A stretch of DNA of 64,000 nucleotides, from NCBI RefSeq assembly GCF_009674825.1, contig NZ_WKJH01000021.1:159044-223043 (forward strand), in the 5' to 3' direction. Shown here piece by piece: positions 47,215 through 55,666 of this stretch; the first letter of the stretch is position 1; every line of letters begins with the position of its first letter. The position numbers and the translations under genes are program-made. The notes under the pieces are model-generated. The model was not told where the DNA came from, did not search any database, and saw only the letters and a list, made by a program, of their open reading frames with translations. The stretch is from Maribacter luteus (GTDB lineage Bacteria > Bacteroidota > Bacteroidia > Flavobacteriales > Flavobacteriaceae).

Positions 47215-47850
47215 TCAGATCAAATGTTTTTCTATAGCGACTTTGATCAATGAAGCAGCATTTGAAACTTCCAGTTTTTGCATCAGGTTACGCCTGTGAG
47301 TTTCTACGGTCAGGGGGCTTATAAATAATTCCTCAGCAATTTTATTGGTGGTTTTACCTTCGGCGATTAAGGTGAGAATGTGCTTTTCCCTTCGCGTTAG
47401 TTTTGGCAAATCGCCACTTTCCTGTGTAACCGAATCTGCAAGTATTTTTTGAATTTCACTACTAAAATAGAAATCACCTTGGTGCACTTGTGTTATGGCG
47501 TCGACCAGCTCCTCTCCGGTCACATTTTTTAAAAGGTACCCTTTGACACCCTTTTTGATCATTTGATTGATTATGCTGGGTTCACTATACGTACTTAAGC
47601 CTATGATACCGATATTGGATTTGATATTTAGGATTTTGGGTACCATTTCAACCCCATTTATATCGGGCAAGTTCACATCGAGTAATACAATATCGGCAGA
47701 ATTTTTCTCTAAATAGGTAAGGGTGTCGGTTCCGTTCATAAATTGGTTTTTTATGAGAACACGTTTATCGTCACTTAGTAAGGTTTTAAGCCCTTCGATC
47801 ACCATAGGGTGGTCATCAATTATTATGATATGTATAGGTTTATGTTGCAT
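47215..47850 (-). CDS. LuxR/NarL-family response regulator
   Basis: A two-component regulator of 211 residues. The receiver domain has D58 in IVLLDVNLP and the Lys of GYLLKNVTG. The LuxR-type helix-turn-helix lies at about 148-205 (LTRREKHILTLIAEGKTTN, then LFISPLTVETHRRNLMQKL). It overlaps the kinase gene by 11 bases, so they are coupled. It is the nearest regulator to the right side of the glycan locus and is a candidate to control it. Confidence 0.93.
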   Translation of the reverse strand: MQHKPIHIIIIDDHPMVIEGLKTLLSDDKRVLIKNQFMNGTDTLTYLEKNSADIVLLDVNLPDINGVEMVPKILNIKSNIGIIGLSTYSEPSIINQMIKKGVKGYLLKNVTGEELVDAITQVHQGDFYFSSEIQKILADSVTQESGDLPKLTRREKHILTLIAEGKTTNKIAEELFISPLTVETHRRNLMQKLEVSNAASLIKVAIEKHLI

Positions 47851-49843
47851 CTAGGTTAATTTGAACATTTGCAGTGGTACCTTCATTCATTTCGGAATGA
47901 AATTCCAACTTACCATTTAAATAAGCTACCCTTGTTTTAAGGTTTGAAAGACCCATGCCTTTAACTATACTTGTACGGTCTTCATTCTCAAAGCCTATTC
48001 CATTGTCCTCAACGGTAATGTCGACTTTATTGATGTCCCTAATGAATTGAACCAATATTTCCGAGGCTTTGGCATGTTTTATGGCATTGTTTATCAGTTC
48101 TTGCATTATGCGGTACATGGTAACTTGTTGATTTAAGTCAATCCCTTTTTCCGTACCATAAAATTGTAGGGTAACCTTCGTGTCGCTACCCGTTCTACTA
48201 CTACAGTAATCCTTTAAAGCGGCTTTTAGACCAAACTTGAACAAGGTTTCTGGCATCATATTTCGGGCAATGGTACGAAGTTCGGTCAAAGAATCGTCAA
48301 GGTCTTTCATGACTTTCTTGAGTTTTGCCCCAGGGTATTCCTTTGGCTCATCCTTGTTTAATTTTGAGAGATTCAGGCTGATGCCGGATAATCTTCCGCC
48401 AAGGCCATCATGCAAGTCTATGGCAAGCCTTTTCCGCTCATTCTCTTGACCTTCTATCATGGCCAAGAAGAGCTGTTTTTGTTGTTCTTGTTTTAAAAGA
48501 GAAACTTCCGATTCTTGTTGTTGCTCCTTTTTTCGTGCCTTTCTGAGCTGGCTGTTATAACCGTAGTAACCAATAAATAGAACAAGGGCAAGAACACTTG
48601 CTATTGCCCAAAGCATATAGTTTTGTGATTTTTTCTTTTCAAGGGCAAGGGCCGTTTCACTTTTCTCATTCTTCAATGCTAGGATTTCTTTCTCTTTGGT
48701 GGCGGTTTTATACTGTATCTCGAGCTCTTGCATATCATTTTCCAATTCACTGGCTCTAACACTGTCCAAAGCGGTCACGTAACCTTTTAAGTAGTTATAC
48801 GCCTGCTGATAATCGTTGAGTCCGGCTTCGTATTTTGCCAATTTATAATATGAACCTATTTTGTCATTAACGGAATGTTCGTTATCAGAAAAGTTTATAT
48901 ATTTTAAAGTGTACGCTTTGGCCTCTTTAAAATTGCCCATTTTATCATAGATATCCGCATATCTCTGATAGAGTAACTTGAAATAATAATTTGATTTATG
49001 GTCTTTATAATATTCAGAGGATCGGTCAAGGGCTTTTAATGCCTTGTCAAATTCGCCGGATCTTCCGTAGTAAAATCCGAGCTCCCCATAATAAAGGCCA
49101 ACATAAAAAGAATTCGGAATCTTATCCAAATTTGTTTTGGCGATATCGAGTACTGACTTCATTCGATCCAGCGAATCCATTTGAGCCAATGAAGTAGCAA
49201 AGGATAAACTGTGGTAAATGATGTCTTCAGGGTTTCCTATTTCTTTAAATTGTTCCTGGCTAATTTTGAACATTTCATAGGCCTTGTCAAAACGGGACAT
49301 GTTATTGTATTTGATCGCTAAATTCGTATTCCCATTGGCCACGAACATTTTGTCTCCCATTTTCTGTGCTATCGGAATGGTCTTTGACACATATGCGATT
49401 TCTTTTTCTACATTTCCTTCATATCCATAGGCCACGCCTAAATTGTACTGACCGCGTAACCATATTTTCATGTTTTGCGTCGACGAATCCTTAGCTATAA
49501 GTTTATCAGCAAAATCATTTCCTATTTTAAAATGTTTTTTTGCATTTTCAACATCAAAATAATCAAGATAACCACCAGCCAGATTAATATGGGAATCGGC
49601 TGCACCTTTCAGGTAATTGATCTTTTTGCTTAAGGCAATGGCCTTAAAGCCATTTTCAAAGCATTTTAGGGAATCTATACCCCCATAACTTCTGGCCAGT
49701 TCACTTAGGATGTTTACCCTGGTGGTGTCATGCGCTGCAGTCCTTAGGGCACTTTCAAGACTGTCGATACGCGTTTCCCGTCCTGTTTGGGACATACCGG
49801 TCAATGAAATGAATAGAATTATGGTGAATAGTGTTAAACGCAT
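47840..49843 (-). CDS. TPR-containing sensor histidine kinase
   Basis: A 667-residue kinase. A signal peptide (about 1-20) leads to a periplasmic region with several TPR units (about 50-350). A coiled-coil-like stretch and one membrane helix (409-428) follow. Next is the HisKA_3 box (KRLAIDLHDGLGGRLSG, H478) and an HATPase domain (QELINNAIKHAKAS, DNGIGFE). TPR-based kinases of this type are common in Bacteroidota. The sensed signal is unknown. It is the partner of the LuxR regulator. Confidence 0.93.
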   Translation of the reverse strand: MRLTLFTIILFISLTGMSQTGRETRIDSLESALRTAAHDTTRVNILSELARSYGGIDSLKCFENGFKAIALSKKINYLKGAADSHINLAGGYLDYFDVENAKKHFKIGNDFADKLIAKDSSTQNMKIWLRGQYNLGVAYGYEGNVEKEIAYVSKTIPIAQKMGDKMFVANGNTNLAIKYNNMSRFDKAYEMFKISQEQFKEIGNPEDIIYHSLSFATSLAQMDSLDRMKSVLDIAKTNLDKIPNSFYVGLYYGELGFYYGRSGEFDKALKALDRSSEYYKDHKSNYYFKLLYQRYADIYDKMGNFKEAKAYTLKYINFSDNEHSVNDKIGSYYKLAKYEAGLNDYQQAYNYLKGYVTALDSVRASELENDMQELEIQYKTATKEKEILALKNEKSETALALEKKKSQNYMLWAIASVLALVLFIGYYGYNSQLRKARKKEQQQESEVSLLKQEQQKQLFLAMIEGQENERKRLAIDLHDGLGGRLSGISLNLSKLNKDEPKEYPGAKLKKVMKDLDDSLTELRTIARNMMPETLFKFGLKAALKDYCSSRTGSDTKVTLQFYGTEKGIDLNQQVTMYRIMQELINNAIKHAKASEILVQFIRDINKVDITVEDNGIGFENEDRTSIVKGMGLSNLKTRVAYLNGKLEFHSEMNEGTTANVQINLDAT

Positions 49844-50093
49844 TAAGTCGATTGAATACTTTATTTGAAAAGTGCCAATATACTATAACTATATGTTACA
49901 ATGAATTTCCGGTCATCAATTTAAGGGAAAACCAGTAGGGAAAAATAGAAAATGCACAAAAGCTAATTTAAAAGAGATTACTGGTCACTAAAGGATATAA
50001 ACCATAGAAGAAATTACACCCATGAATCATAAAGGATAATATAGCGCATAAGAACGTAATTGCAAACTAATATTTCTCTTATTGCGATACTTA
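49844..50093. other. Intergenic region, no gene seen
   Basis: An AT-rich 250-base stretch upstream of the TPR kinase and downstream of the XRE gene. It should hold the kinase promoter. Nothing else was recognised. Confidence 0.45.
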
Positions 50094-50122
50094 ATAAAAA
50101 AGCCATGATATTAGTCATGGCT
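50094..50122 (-). terminator. Terminator of the XRE regulator gene
   Basis: On the minus strand AGCCATGA/TCATGGCT (8-bp perfect stem, 6-base loop) is followed by a T-run. It lies about 25 bases past the XRE stop. Confidence 0.82.
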
Positions 50123-50147
50123 CTAAATTATACATTGTTTGTAGAGA

Positions 50148-50561
50148 TTAATCATATGCTATTCCCGATTGCTTAAGCAGAAGATTAAGTTTTTGTTCAA
50201 TCCTGTCCAATTGATTCGGGGTTTCTAAATATCTCTGAATGGTGTTTAACGTAACATCATTTTTAGGCTTTATGTTAAGTAACTCCATCTGTTCCTTCAC
50301 TTCATTATCATTTAACAATATTGGAAGATGGTCGTACTTCAAATATTTGTGGTTTACATTAGGAAAAGCTTTGATAATCCTCTCTATCATTCCGTTGGAT
50401 ATATTATTTACACCATTTTTAATATGGTAAATAGCTCCATGACTCGTTCCTACTTTTTCAGCTAAGTAATTAGCTGAAATTCCAAGCGCTTGAAGTAAAT
50501 CCTCCATCTTCTTGGAATCTTTAGATGCGTCATTGTTCTCGTTGTTTTTTGTTTTTTGCAT
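50148..50561 (-). CDS. XRE-type helix-turn-helix regulator
   Basis: A 137-residue protein with an N-terminal Cro/CI-like helix-turn-helix at about 22-75 (ISANYLAEKVGTSHGAIYHI, then IIKAFPNVNHKYL) and a C-terminal helical tail (PNQLDRIEQKLNLLLKQ) that may dimerise. AT-rich codon use and the nearby tRNA hint at past transfer, but no integrase is present. A small ORF lies 21 bases upstream on the same strand. Confidence 0.8.
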   Translation of the reverse strand: MQKTKNNENNDASKDSKKMEDLLQALGISANYLAEKVGTSHGAIYHIKNGVNNISNGMIERIIKAFPNVNHKYLKYDHLPILLNDNEVKEQMELLNIKPKNDVTLNTIQRYLETPNQLDRIEQKLNLLLKQSGIAYD

Positions 50562-50582
50562 GGTTCTGTTTTTACTGTTTTG

Positions 50583-50795
50583 TTATTTAAAATGGTTTCG
50601 TTTGATTCTAAATTTACTGTCTGACCTACTAAATTCCTTGTTAAGGAATAAGTAATTAGAAGCGTCAACTATAGTAGTTCTAAAAGTCTCGTTGTCATCA
50701 TAGATATTTGTTGGGTGGTTAAATTCAATAACCAGATTTTTTAATTCTCTTGAAGCAGTATATGGGCTCAGTCTTTTCAATTCAATGTTTATCAT
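50583..50795 (-). CDS. Small hypothetical protein upstream of XRE gene
   Basis: A 70-residue ORF with no recognised domain, basic at its C-terminus (SDSKFRIKRNHFK). The position is 21 bases upstream of the XRE gene on the same strand, and the frame has protein-like composition. Coding status is uncertain. Confidence 0.4.
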   Translation of the reverse strand: MINIELKRLSPYTASRELKNLVIEFNHPTNIYDDNETFRTTIVDASNYLFLNKEFSRSDSKFRIKRNHFK

Positions 50796-50959
50796 TTTCC
50801 CAAAAAAGATTTAAAGACTAGTAGTGCTTTTCGTTATATGAAATACAAATATAGTATAAAAGTATTCATATACAAATATAATTTTAGTACAGTTTTTTGA
50901 ATATTTCTTTTGTTACAGAAAAGCTGTGCAAATACAGAGCAGAAATAGTTGTTAGGAAT

Positions 50960-50984
50960 AAAAAAAGCCCCAAAATAGGGGCTT
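50960..50984 (-). terminator. Terminator downstream of tRNA-Arg
   Basis: On the minus strand AGCCCC-TATTTT-GGGGCT is followed by TTTTTTT. It lies 15 bases after the 3' end of the tRNA. Confidence 0.85.
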
Positions 50985-50998
50985 GTGGAGGATGTTAG

Positions 50999-51072
50999 TG
51001 ACCTCGACAGGATTCAAACCTGTAACCTTCTGAGCCGTAATCAGATGCGCTATTCAGTTGCGCCACGAGGCC
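50999..51072 (-). tRNA. tRNA-Arg (anticodon ACG)
   Basis: The cloverleaf can be drawn on the minus strand. The acceptor GGCCTCG pairs with CGAGGTC (one G-U) with discriminator A. The anticodon stem is TCTGA/TCAGA around loop TTACGGC. The T-loop arm contains GGTTTGAATCC. Anticodon ACG reads CGN arginine codons. The CCA end is not encoded. Confidence 0.93.
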
Positions 51073-51135
51073 TTTTATAGGGGTGCAAATATATTTCTTT
51101 TTACCTTTACAACAAAATATGCTTAATCTATTTCT

Positions 51136-51648
51136 ATGAATTTAAAAACCTTTATCCGTGATATTCCAGATTTTCCATCAAAAGGTGTTGTGTTTAGGGA
51201 TATCACCCCACTTTTGAAAGACCCGAAGGCCATTAGGTATACCCAAGAAGCTTTATTAGACCTTGTAGGTGGTCTCAAAGTGGATAAGGTAGTTGGTATG
51301 GAGAGTAGGGGGTTCTTTTTTGCCCCAATGTTGGCAGCGCGGTTAGAAGCTGGTTTTGTTCCCGTTCGTAAACCTGGGAAATTGCCTTATAACACCATTC
51401 AGCAAAGCTATAATTTAGAATATGGCAGTGATGTCCTCGAAATGCATTCAGACGCCATACAAAAGGGAGATAGGGTTCTGGTTCATGATGATGTCCTGGC
51501 TACCGGAGGTACGGCTAAGGCTACCTGTGAATTAATAGAGAAAATGGGGGGTGAAATTGTGCAATGTAATTTTTTATTGGAACTCGATTTTCTAAACGGA
51601 AAGGATAAACTCCTTAAATTCGAAGTGAATTCCTTGTTACATTATTGA
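51136..51648 (+). CDS. apt: Adenine phosphoribosyltransferase
   Basis: Purine salvage: adenine plus PRPP gives AMP. The 170-residue length is normal. The N-terminal IPDFPSKGVVFRDITPLL, the MESRGFFF segment, VPVRKPGKLPY and the PRPP loop VLVHDDVLATGGTA are all in place. It is cytoplasmic. It is divergent from tRNA-Arg and overlaps the convergent small gene by 7 bases at its 3' end. Confidence 0.95.
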   Translation: MNLKTFIRDIPDFPSKGVVFRDITPLLKDPKAIRYTQEALLDLVGGLKVDKVVGMESRGFFFAPMLAARLEAGFVPVRKPGKLPYNTIQQSYNLEYGSDVLEMHSDAIQKGDRVLVHDDVLATGGTAKATCELIEKMGGEIVQCNFLLELDFLNGKDKLLKFEVNSLLHY

Positions 51649-51788
51649 TCCAGTGCCCTAGTGGTAACGAAATAACGCCAGCCGATAAGAGCCAATTGAA
51701 ATTTAGAAGCTTTTGCCAAGTCTAGCCCTTGTTTTGTGAACGAAGGCAGAAGAAATTTATTGACTTTTGCCAATAGTCTGAATATCAT
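51642..51788 (-). CDS. Small conserved basic protein
   Basis: A 48-residue ORF from the preferred ATG at 51788 (MIFRLLAKVNKFLLPSF); a longer reading from 51842 runs back into the terminator hairpin. The sequence is basic and amphipathic, with KASKFQLALIGWRYFVTTRAL at its end. Very similar short proteins are widespread in Flavobacteria, and some databases label them SsrA-binding protein, which the sequence does not support. The function is unknown. It overlaps the 3' end of apt by 7 bases on the opposite strand. Confidence 0.65.
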   Translation of the reverse strand: MIFRLLAKVNKFLLPSFTKQGLDLAKASKFQLALIGWRYFVTTRALDQ

Positions 51789-51821
51789 GGTAATTTGGTT
51801 TGATAGATGTTTCAAATGTAT

Positions 51822-51854
51822 AAAAAAAACCTTGACGGTCATGTCAAGGTTTTT
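51822..51854. terminator. Bidirectional-type terminator hairpin
   Basis: AACCTTGAC/GTCAAGGTT is a 9-bp perfect stem with a 6-base loop, A-run on the left and T-run on the right. On the minus strand it would end a transcript coming from 51855-52365, where only a degraded ORF is seen. Confidence 0.75.
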
Positions 51855-52059
51855 GTGTTCGAGGGTTTTGGTTTCCGATTACAATTTGCTCTTCTGTTAA
51901 ATCGTATAGCTGGGCACTTTCTTGCTTTTGGCAATTTGCCGATCGTGCCAACGATGATGAAAAGTAATCCTGTGTTGAAAATCGCAATTTGTAGTATTAA
52001 AAACTGAGCAATAAAATGAATAGTATTGCTGAAACCAGAAGTTTAATTAATGTTATCAT
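51844..52059 (-). pseudogene. Possible degraded small membrane protein gene
   Basis: From an ATG at 52059 the frame gives a hydrophobic start (MITLIKLLVSAILFILLLSF) and then a TAA. Further on, the same frame gives a hydrophilic, protein-like end (ESAQLYDLTEEQIVIGNQNP) closing at 51844-51846. A second frame carries a hydrophobic middle (FLILQIAIFNTGLLFIIVG). Together these resemble one small membrane protein broken by frameshifts, next to a terminator. Chance cannot be excluded. Confidence 0.3.
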
Positions 52060-52365
52060 TTGAAGGGTTTTGATGATTATTAGGTTTTAATTATAATCGA
52101 TTATTCAAATAAGGTATAAAATTAAAATAGTCACTTCCAAAGAAATTGAAGGGATTTGATACAAGTGAATATAGTATTGTAAGTAAAATGATGGTATATA
52201 TTTCGATTATTGTGCTTTGTTCTACAATTAAATTTAGAAATGTAATAATAATACAGCTAATACATTTTAATATGTAACAATTGAAGGGGGTTTTTATGTT
52301 TGTTTTGTTCGGTGTAGGCTAATTTCATTCATAAAATAACTTTTTTAGGGTGTTTCATTTCTAGG
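52060..52365. other. AT-rich intergenic region
   Basis: About 300 bases of very AT-rich sequence between the degraded ORF and the M56 terminator. No gene or strong repeat was recognised. Confidence 0.5.
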
Positions 52366-52400
52366 CCAAAAAAAACCGACCCAATTTATGGAGTCGGTTA
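52366..52400 (-). terminator. Terminator of the BlaI/M56 operon
   Basis: On the minus strand AACCGAC and GTCGGTT pair around a 12-base loop, followed by TTTTTTTT. It lies about 30 bases past the M56 stop. Confidence 0.8.
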
Positions 52401-52427
52401 TAATTATGTTTTATGATGATTTTTTGG

Positions 52428-54134
52428 TTATTCTTCTTTTTTCGTGATTATTTCAATAACCCCGTTTTCACCTTTTTTACCATACTTTTCTTTTGCCGAG
52501 CCGTCTTTTAAAACATTTATAGATTCAATGCTCGATGGGTCAATGGAATGCATTTCCTTTTTGTTCGTTTCCCTACCATCTATAACAATCAGGGGTTCTT
52601 TATTGTCATCTTTATGAATGTAGGTTATTTCTCTTTCTTTTACAGAGGTTCCATTTGATAGCTTATCTTCATTTTTTTCTGATACCTTCAGGATAAAGTT
52701 ACTTTCAGGTTCGGGTCCCTCTGTTTTCCTTATCTTAATATGTTTTTCCGTTGTACCATCTTTTTCCTTTAGGGATTCAAATTCTTTTCGACTTACCTTT
52801 TTACCGTTGACCTTAATGGTTTCTTTACCGTTTTCATTGGTGATTTCAATGGTTTTATGTTCCTTTTTGTTTCCGTCCGCAGAAATCCATATTACTTCAT
52901 CGGTATCTTCGTCTAGTTCATTTGATATTTCTTTTTCGGTTTGATAATGAAGATCTTCGTTTTTGCCAATTGAGAATGAATGTGTGTCTTCATTGTAAAC
53001 GATATGTATAGGCTCTATTCCTTCGTTATCGCTGGAGAAATTTGAAGAACTTTTGGTTTTCTTCCCCTCTTTGTTGGTCGTAGAGAAATTTACGGCTATA
53101 TCAATGATTTCGTTCTCGGAATTGTGAACAACCGTATAAGAAAAATCGACACCTTTTTTTAAAAGGTCCTTTTTTAATTTCAATAACTCCTTATCCGTTG
53201 TGTTCTTTGTTATGATGATTTCGATCAATTTTGAAAGTTCCGTTTTAGATGATTGATCGGATTGTGTTATGGGTACGTAAATGGTTTCTGTATTGAAACT
53301 GACCATGAAGATGGCAAGTAACGGAAGTATCAGCATTATTTTAAAACTATTGCTTTTTTTCGATTTTGATTTGTTTAACATGACGATTCGTTTTTTGATT
53401 AATGAATTATAAAAATGATTGACGATTGGGGCGCAAAATTGATTGCCCGATACTTTTAACAAGGTATATTGGTAGTTCTTGATAGATGGTATTTCTTTTG
53501 TGGCACTTTCATCGGCCAAAAACTCGAGATTTTGTTTTATGTTGGTTTTGTATAACCAGCTGAACGGATTCATCCAGGTGAAAATAGTAATGATATGACA
53601 TAAAATCACGTCTATGGAATGCCACTGCGAACTATGGGCCTTTTCATGTTTTATAATGGTTGATAACTCCCCCTGTGAATAACGTTCAGGATTATAAAAA
53701 ATATAATTGAAAAAGGAAAATGGAGCAATATTCCTACTGATTTTTACATGATGGAACCTTCCCTGCTTTATTACGGAATTGTTTTTGATTAACCTTGATA
53801 GCGATATTAATTGAATTATGAAGTTAATGCCGAGAATCAGGACACCTATGAGATATATGATAGAGAATATTGTTACCCAATTATTAAGGTTGGTCGATTC
53901 CTCGACTGATTCACCCGAAATCTGATTTACGGTTTCTTCAATCGGGATTGTGGTAATTTCAACATAATCGGTCAATGTAACAAAGGGTAGGATAAAGGCC
54001 GTGAGGATGCCGGCAATCAGAAAATGTCTGTTGATCTTGAAAAAGGTCTCATTCTTCAAGAGGAACTGATAGGCCAAATAAAACAGCGCTAGAACAATTG
54101 ACACTTTTAGTAGGTATGTTAATAGGGCTTCCAT
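52428..54134 (-). CDS. BlaR1-like M56 peptidase with TonB-plug-like tail
   Basis: A membrane metallopeptidase of 568 residues. Membrane helices lie near 5-25, 38-55, 88-110 and 280-295. The zinc motif is HEKAH (H163-H167), read as the HExxH form of family M56. Residues 300-510 are long, charged and rich in Lys, Glu and Ser. The last 50 residues are a TonB-receptor plug-like piece (VIDGRETNKKEMHSIDP, then INVLKDGSAKEKYGKKG). It overlaps the BlaI gene by one base. By analogy to BlaR1 it would sense an outside signal and cut the BlaI repressor. Confidence 0.88.
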   Translation of the reverse strand: MEALLTYLLKVSIVLALFYLAYQFLLKNETFFKINRHFLIAGILTAFILPFVTLTDYVEITTIPIEETVNQISGESVEESTNLNNWVTIFSIIYLIGVLILGINFIIQLISLSRLIKNNSVIKQGRFHHVKISRNIAPFSFFNYIFYNPERYSQGELSTIIKHEKAHSSQWHSIDVILCHIITIFTWMNPFSWLYKTNIKQNLEFLADESATKEIPSIKNYQYTLLKVSGNQFCAPIVNHFYNSLIKKRIVMLNKSKSKKSNSFKIMLILPLLAIFMVSFNTETIYVPITQSDQSSKTELSKLIEIIITKNTTDKELLKLKKDLLKKGVDFSYTVVHNSENEIIDIAVNFSTTNKEGKKTKSSSNFSSDNEGIEPIHIVYNEDTHSFSIGKNEDLHYQTEKEISNELDEDTDEVIWISADGNKKEHKTIEITNENGKETIKVNGKKVSRKEFESLKEKDGTTEKHIKIRKTEGPEPESNFILKVSEKNEDKLSNGTSVKEREITYIHKDDNKEPLIVIDGRETNKKEMHSIDPSSIESINVLKDGSAKEKYGKKGENGVIEIITKKEE

Positions 54135-54493
54135 TACTTTTTCTTTTCGATAAGGTCTATGATTTCCTTGAGTTCCTTGACTGATATCTTTTCTTCTTTG
54201 GCAAAAAAGGAAACCATACTTTTATATGAATTGTCAAAATATTCGGCCAGTTTGGAATTGACGAAATTTTTGCGATAGTCTTCAAGACTGACCAAAGGGT
54301 AATATCTATGGGTCTTACCAAAAGCTTCATATCCTACGTAATTCTTTTCCTCAAGGTTTCGTACAATAGTAGAAAGGGTATTATAATGGGGTTTCTTGCC
54401 TTTGATATCGGCCATTATATCTTTTACGAACGCTTTTTTAAGGCGCCAAAGAATTATCATGACCTCTTCTTCTTTATTGGTTAATTTTTGCAT
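54134..54493 (-). CDS. BlaI/MecI-family transcriptional repressor
   Basis: A winged-helix repressor of 119 residues with the BlaI pattern: TNKEEEVMIILWRLKKAFV, DIMADIKGKKPHYNTLSTIV and a dimerising C-terminal helix. In known systems the partner M56 protease inactivates it. The stop overlaps the start of the M56 gene (TAATG), so both are made together. Target genes are unknown; no beta-lactamase is nearby. Confidence 0.93.
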   Translation of the reverse strand: MQKLTNKEEEVMIILWRLKKAFVKDIMADIKGKKPHYNTLSTIVRNLEEKNYVGYEAFGKTHRYYPLVSLEDYRKNFVNSKLAEYFDNSYKSMVSFFAKEEKISVKELKEIIDLIEKKK

Positions 54494-54655
54494 TGGTGAT
54501 GAATATTTTATCCAAACATAAAACGTTTTCAGTAGTTATGCAACTAAATTAATAGTTAATTAACTATAAAAATAGTTATATGGGTATTTTTCAAATTGCT
54601 GGATTCCTATTAGGAAACAAAAATCTTAGGTTATATTTGTTTAAATGACTTCTTA

Positions 54656-55594
54656 ATGCAGAACATTCTTTTCATAATCCTGGGTTTAACATTTTTGATT
54701 GCAGGGGGTAATTGGCTTTTAAGATCGGCGGTAGCACTTTCTTTACGGTTGAACATTCCAAAAATCGTTATCGGAATGACCATTGTGTCTTTTGCTACTT
54801 CGGCCCCGGAGCTTATTGTTAGTATTAAGGCCGCTGTTGATGGTTTTCCCGATTTGGCCCTGGGAAATGTGGTTGGGTCCAATATCGCAAATTTAGGCTT
54901 GGTTTTGGCCGTAATACTGTTGTTGGGAAGTATTGATGTAAAGAAAAGTTTCTATACAACGGATTGGCCTATTATGATGTTGGCTTCCTTACTCTTTTTT
55001 GGCTTTATTTTTTTTGATGGTGTTTTGGTGCGCTACGAGGGTATAATTATGGTTGTTGGCCTATTTCTTTTTCTGGTCTATCTTTTAAAATATCAAAAAA
55101 CCGCTGTTGTAGATGAGGCAAAAGATGATGATATGCCATTGCCATTGTATAAGGCGGTTTTGTTTTTGGGGCTTGGTGGGCTCGCTTTATGGGGTGGTTC
55201 GGAATTATTGGTGAAAGGGTCTGTAGGTCTTGCGAACAATTACGGTGTTAGTGAACGTATAATAGGCATAACCATAGTGTCTATAGGGACAAGTATTCCA
55301 GAATTGGCTGCTTCGATAATAGCCATAATCAAAAAGGAAAAGGCGATTTCTTTAGGAAACCTAATAGGTTCCAATATTTTTAATATAATGGCCGTATTGG
55401 GTATTACCTCGTTGATCACGCCCATAAAAGTGATGGATCAAGGATTACTCGGAAATGATATCTTTTGGATGCTTGGTATTTCATTTTTGATCTTGCCATT
55501 GGTGTTCTTTCCGAAAGGCCTTCGATTGGGGTGGAGAGACGGATTGGTGCTCCTTGTTGTTTACTGTTCGTTTATTTATTTTACGATACAATGA
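54656..55594 (+). CDS. Calcium/sodium antiporter (CaCA, YrbG-like)
   Basis: An inner-membrane cation exchanger of 312 residues with about ten helices. The two inverted alpha-repeats are clear: TSAPELIVSIKAAVDGFPD then GNVVGSNIANLGL, and GTSIPELAASIIAII then GNLIGSNIFNIMAVLG. Those acidic and Asn residues line the ion site. It exports calcium using the sodium gradient in known members. It is transcribed alone and convergent with the GSII gene. Confidence 0.93.
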   Translation: MQNILFIILGLTFLIAGGNWLLRSAVALSLRLNIPKIVIGMTIVSFATSAPELIVSIKAAVDGFPDLALGNVVGSNIANLGLVLAVILLLGSIDVKKSFYTTDWPIMMLASLLFFGFIFFDGVLVRYEGIIMVVGLFLFLVYLLKYQKTAVVDEAKDDDMPLPLYKAVLFLGLGGLALWGGSELLVKGSVGLANNYGVSERIIGITIVSIGTSIPELAASIIAIIKKEKAISLGNLIGSNIFNIMAVLGITSLITPIKVMDQGLLGNDIFWMLGISFLILPLVFFPKGLRLGWRDGLVLLVVYCSFIYFTIQ

Positions 55595-55595
55595 A

Positions 55596-55627
55596 TAAAA
55601 AAAACCCTGACGAAGAATCATCAGGGC
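55596..55627 (-). terminator. Terminator of the GSII gene
   Basis: CCCTGA/TCAGGG stem with a 10-base loop, followed on the minus strand by TTTTTTTT. It lies about 40 bases past the glutamine synthetase stop. Confidence 0.78.
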
Positions 55628-55666
55628 GTATGGATAAAAAACAATTAATTCATTTCTGTATTTTAA

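Noticed and set aside
50094-51072. Integrative element inserted at tRNA-Arg
   Set aside because: XRE gene and AT-rich sequence lie beside the tRNA, but no integrase was found and I saw no second copy of the tRNA 3' end; the tRNA terminator is intact.
51807-52007. 66-codon plus-strand ORF
   Set aside because: It runs through the terminator hairpin and overlaps minus-strand coding remnants; no protein-like features.
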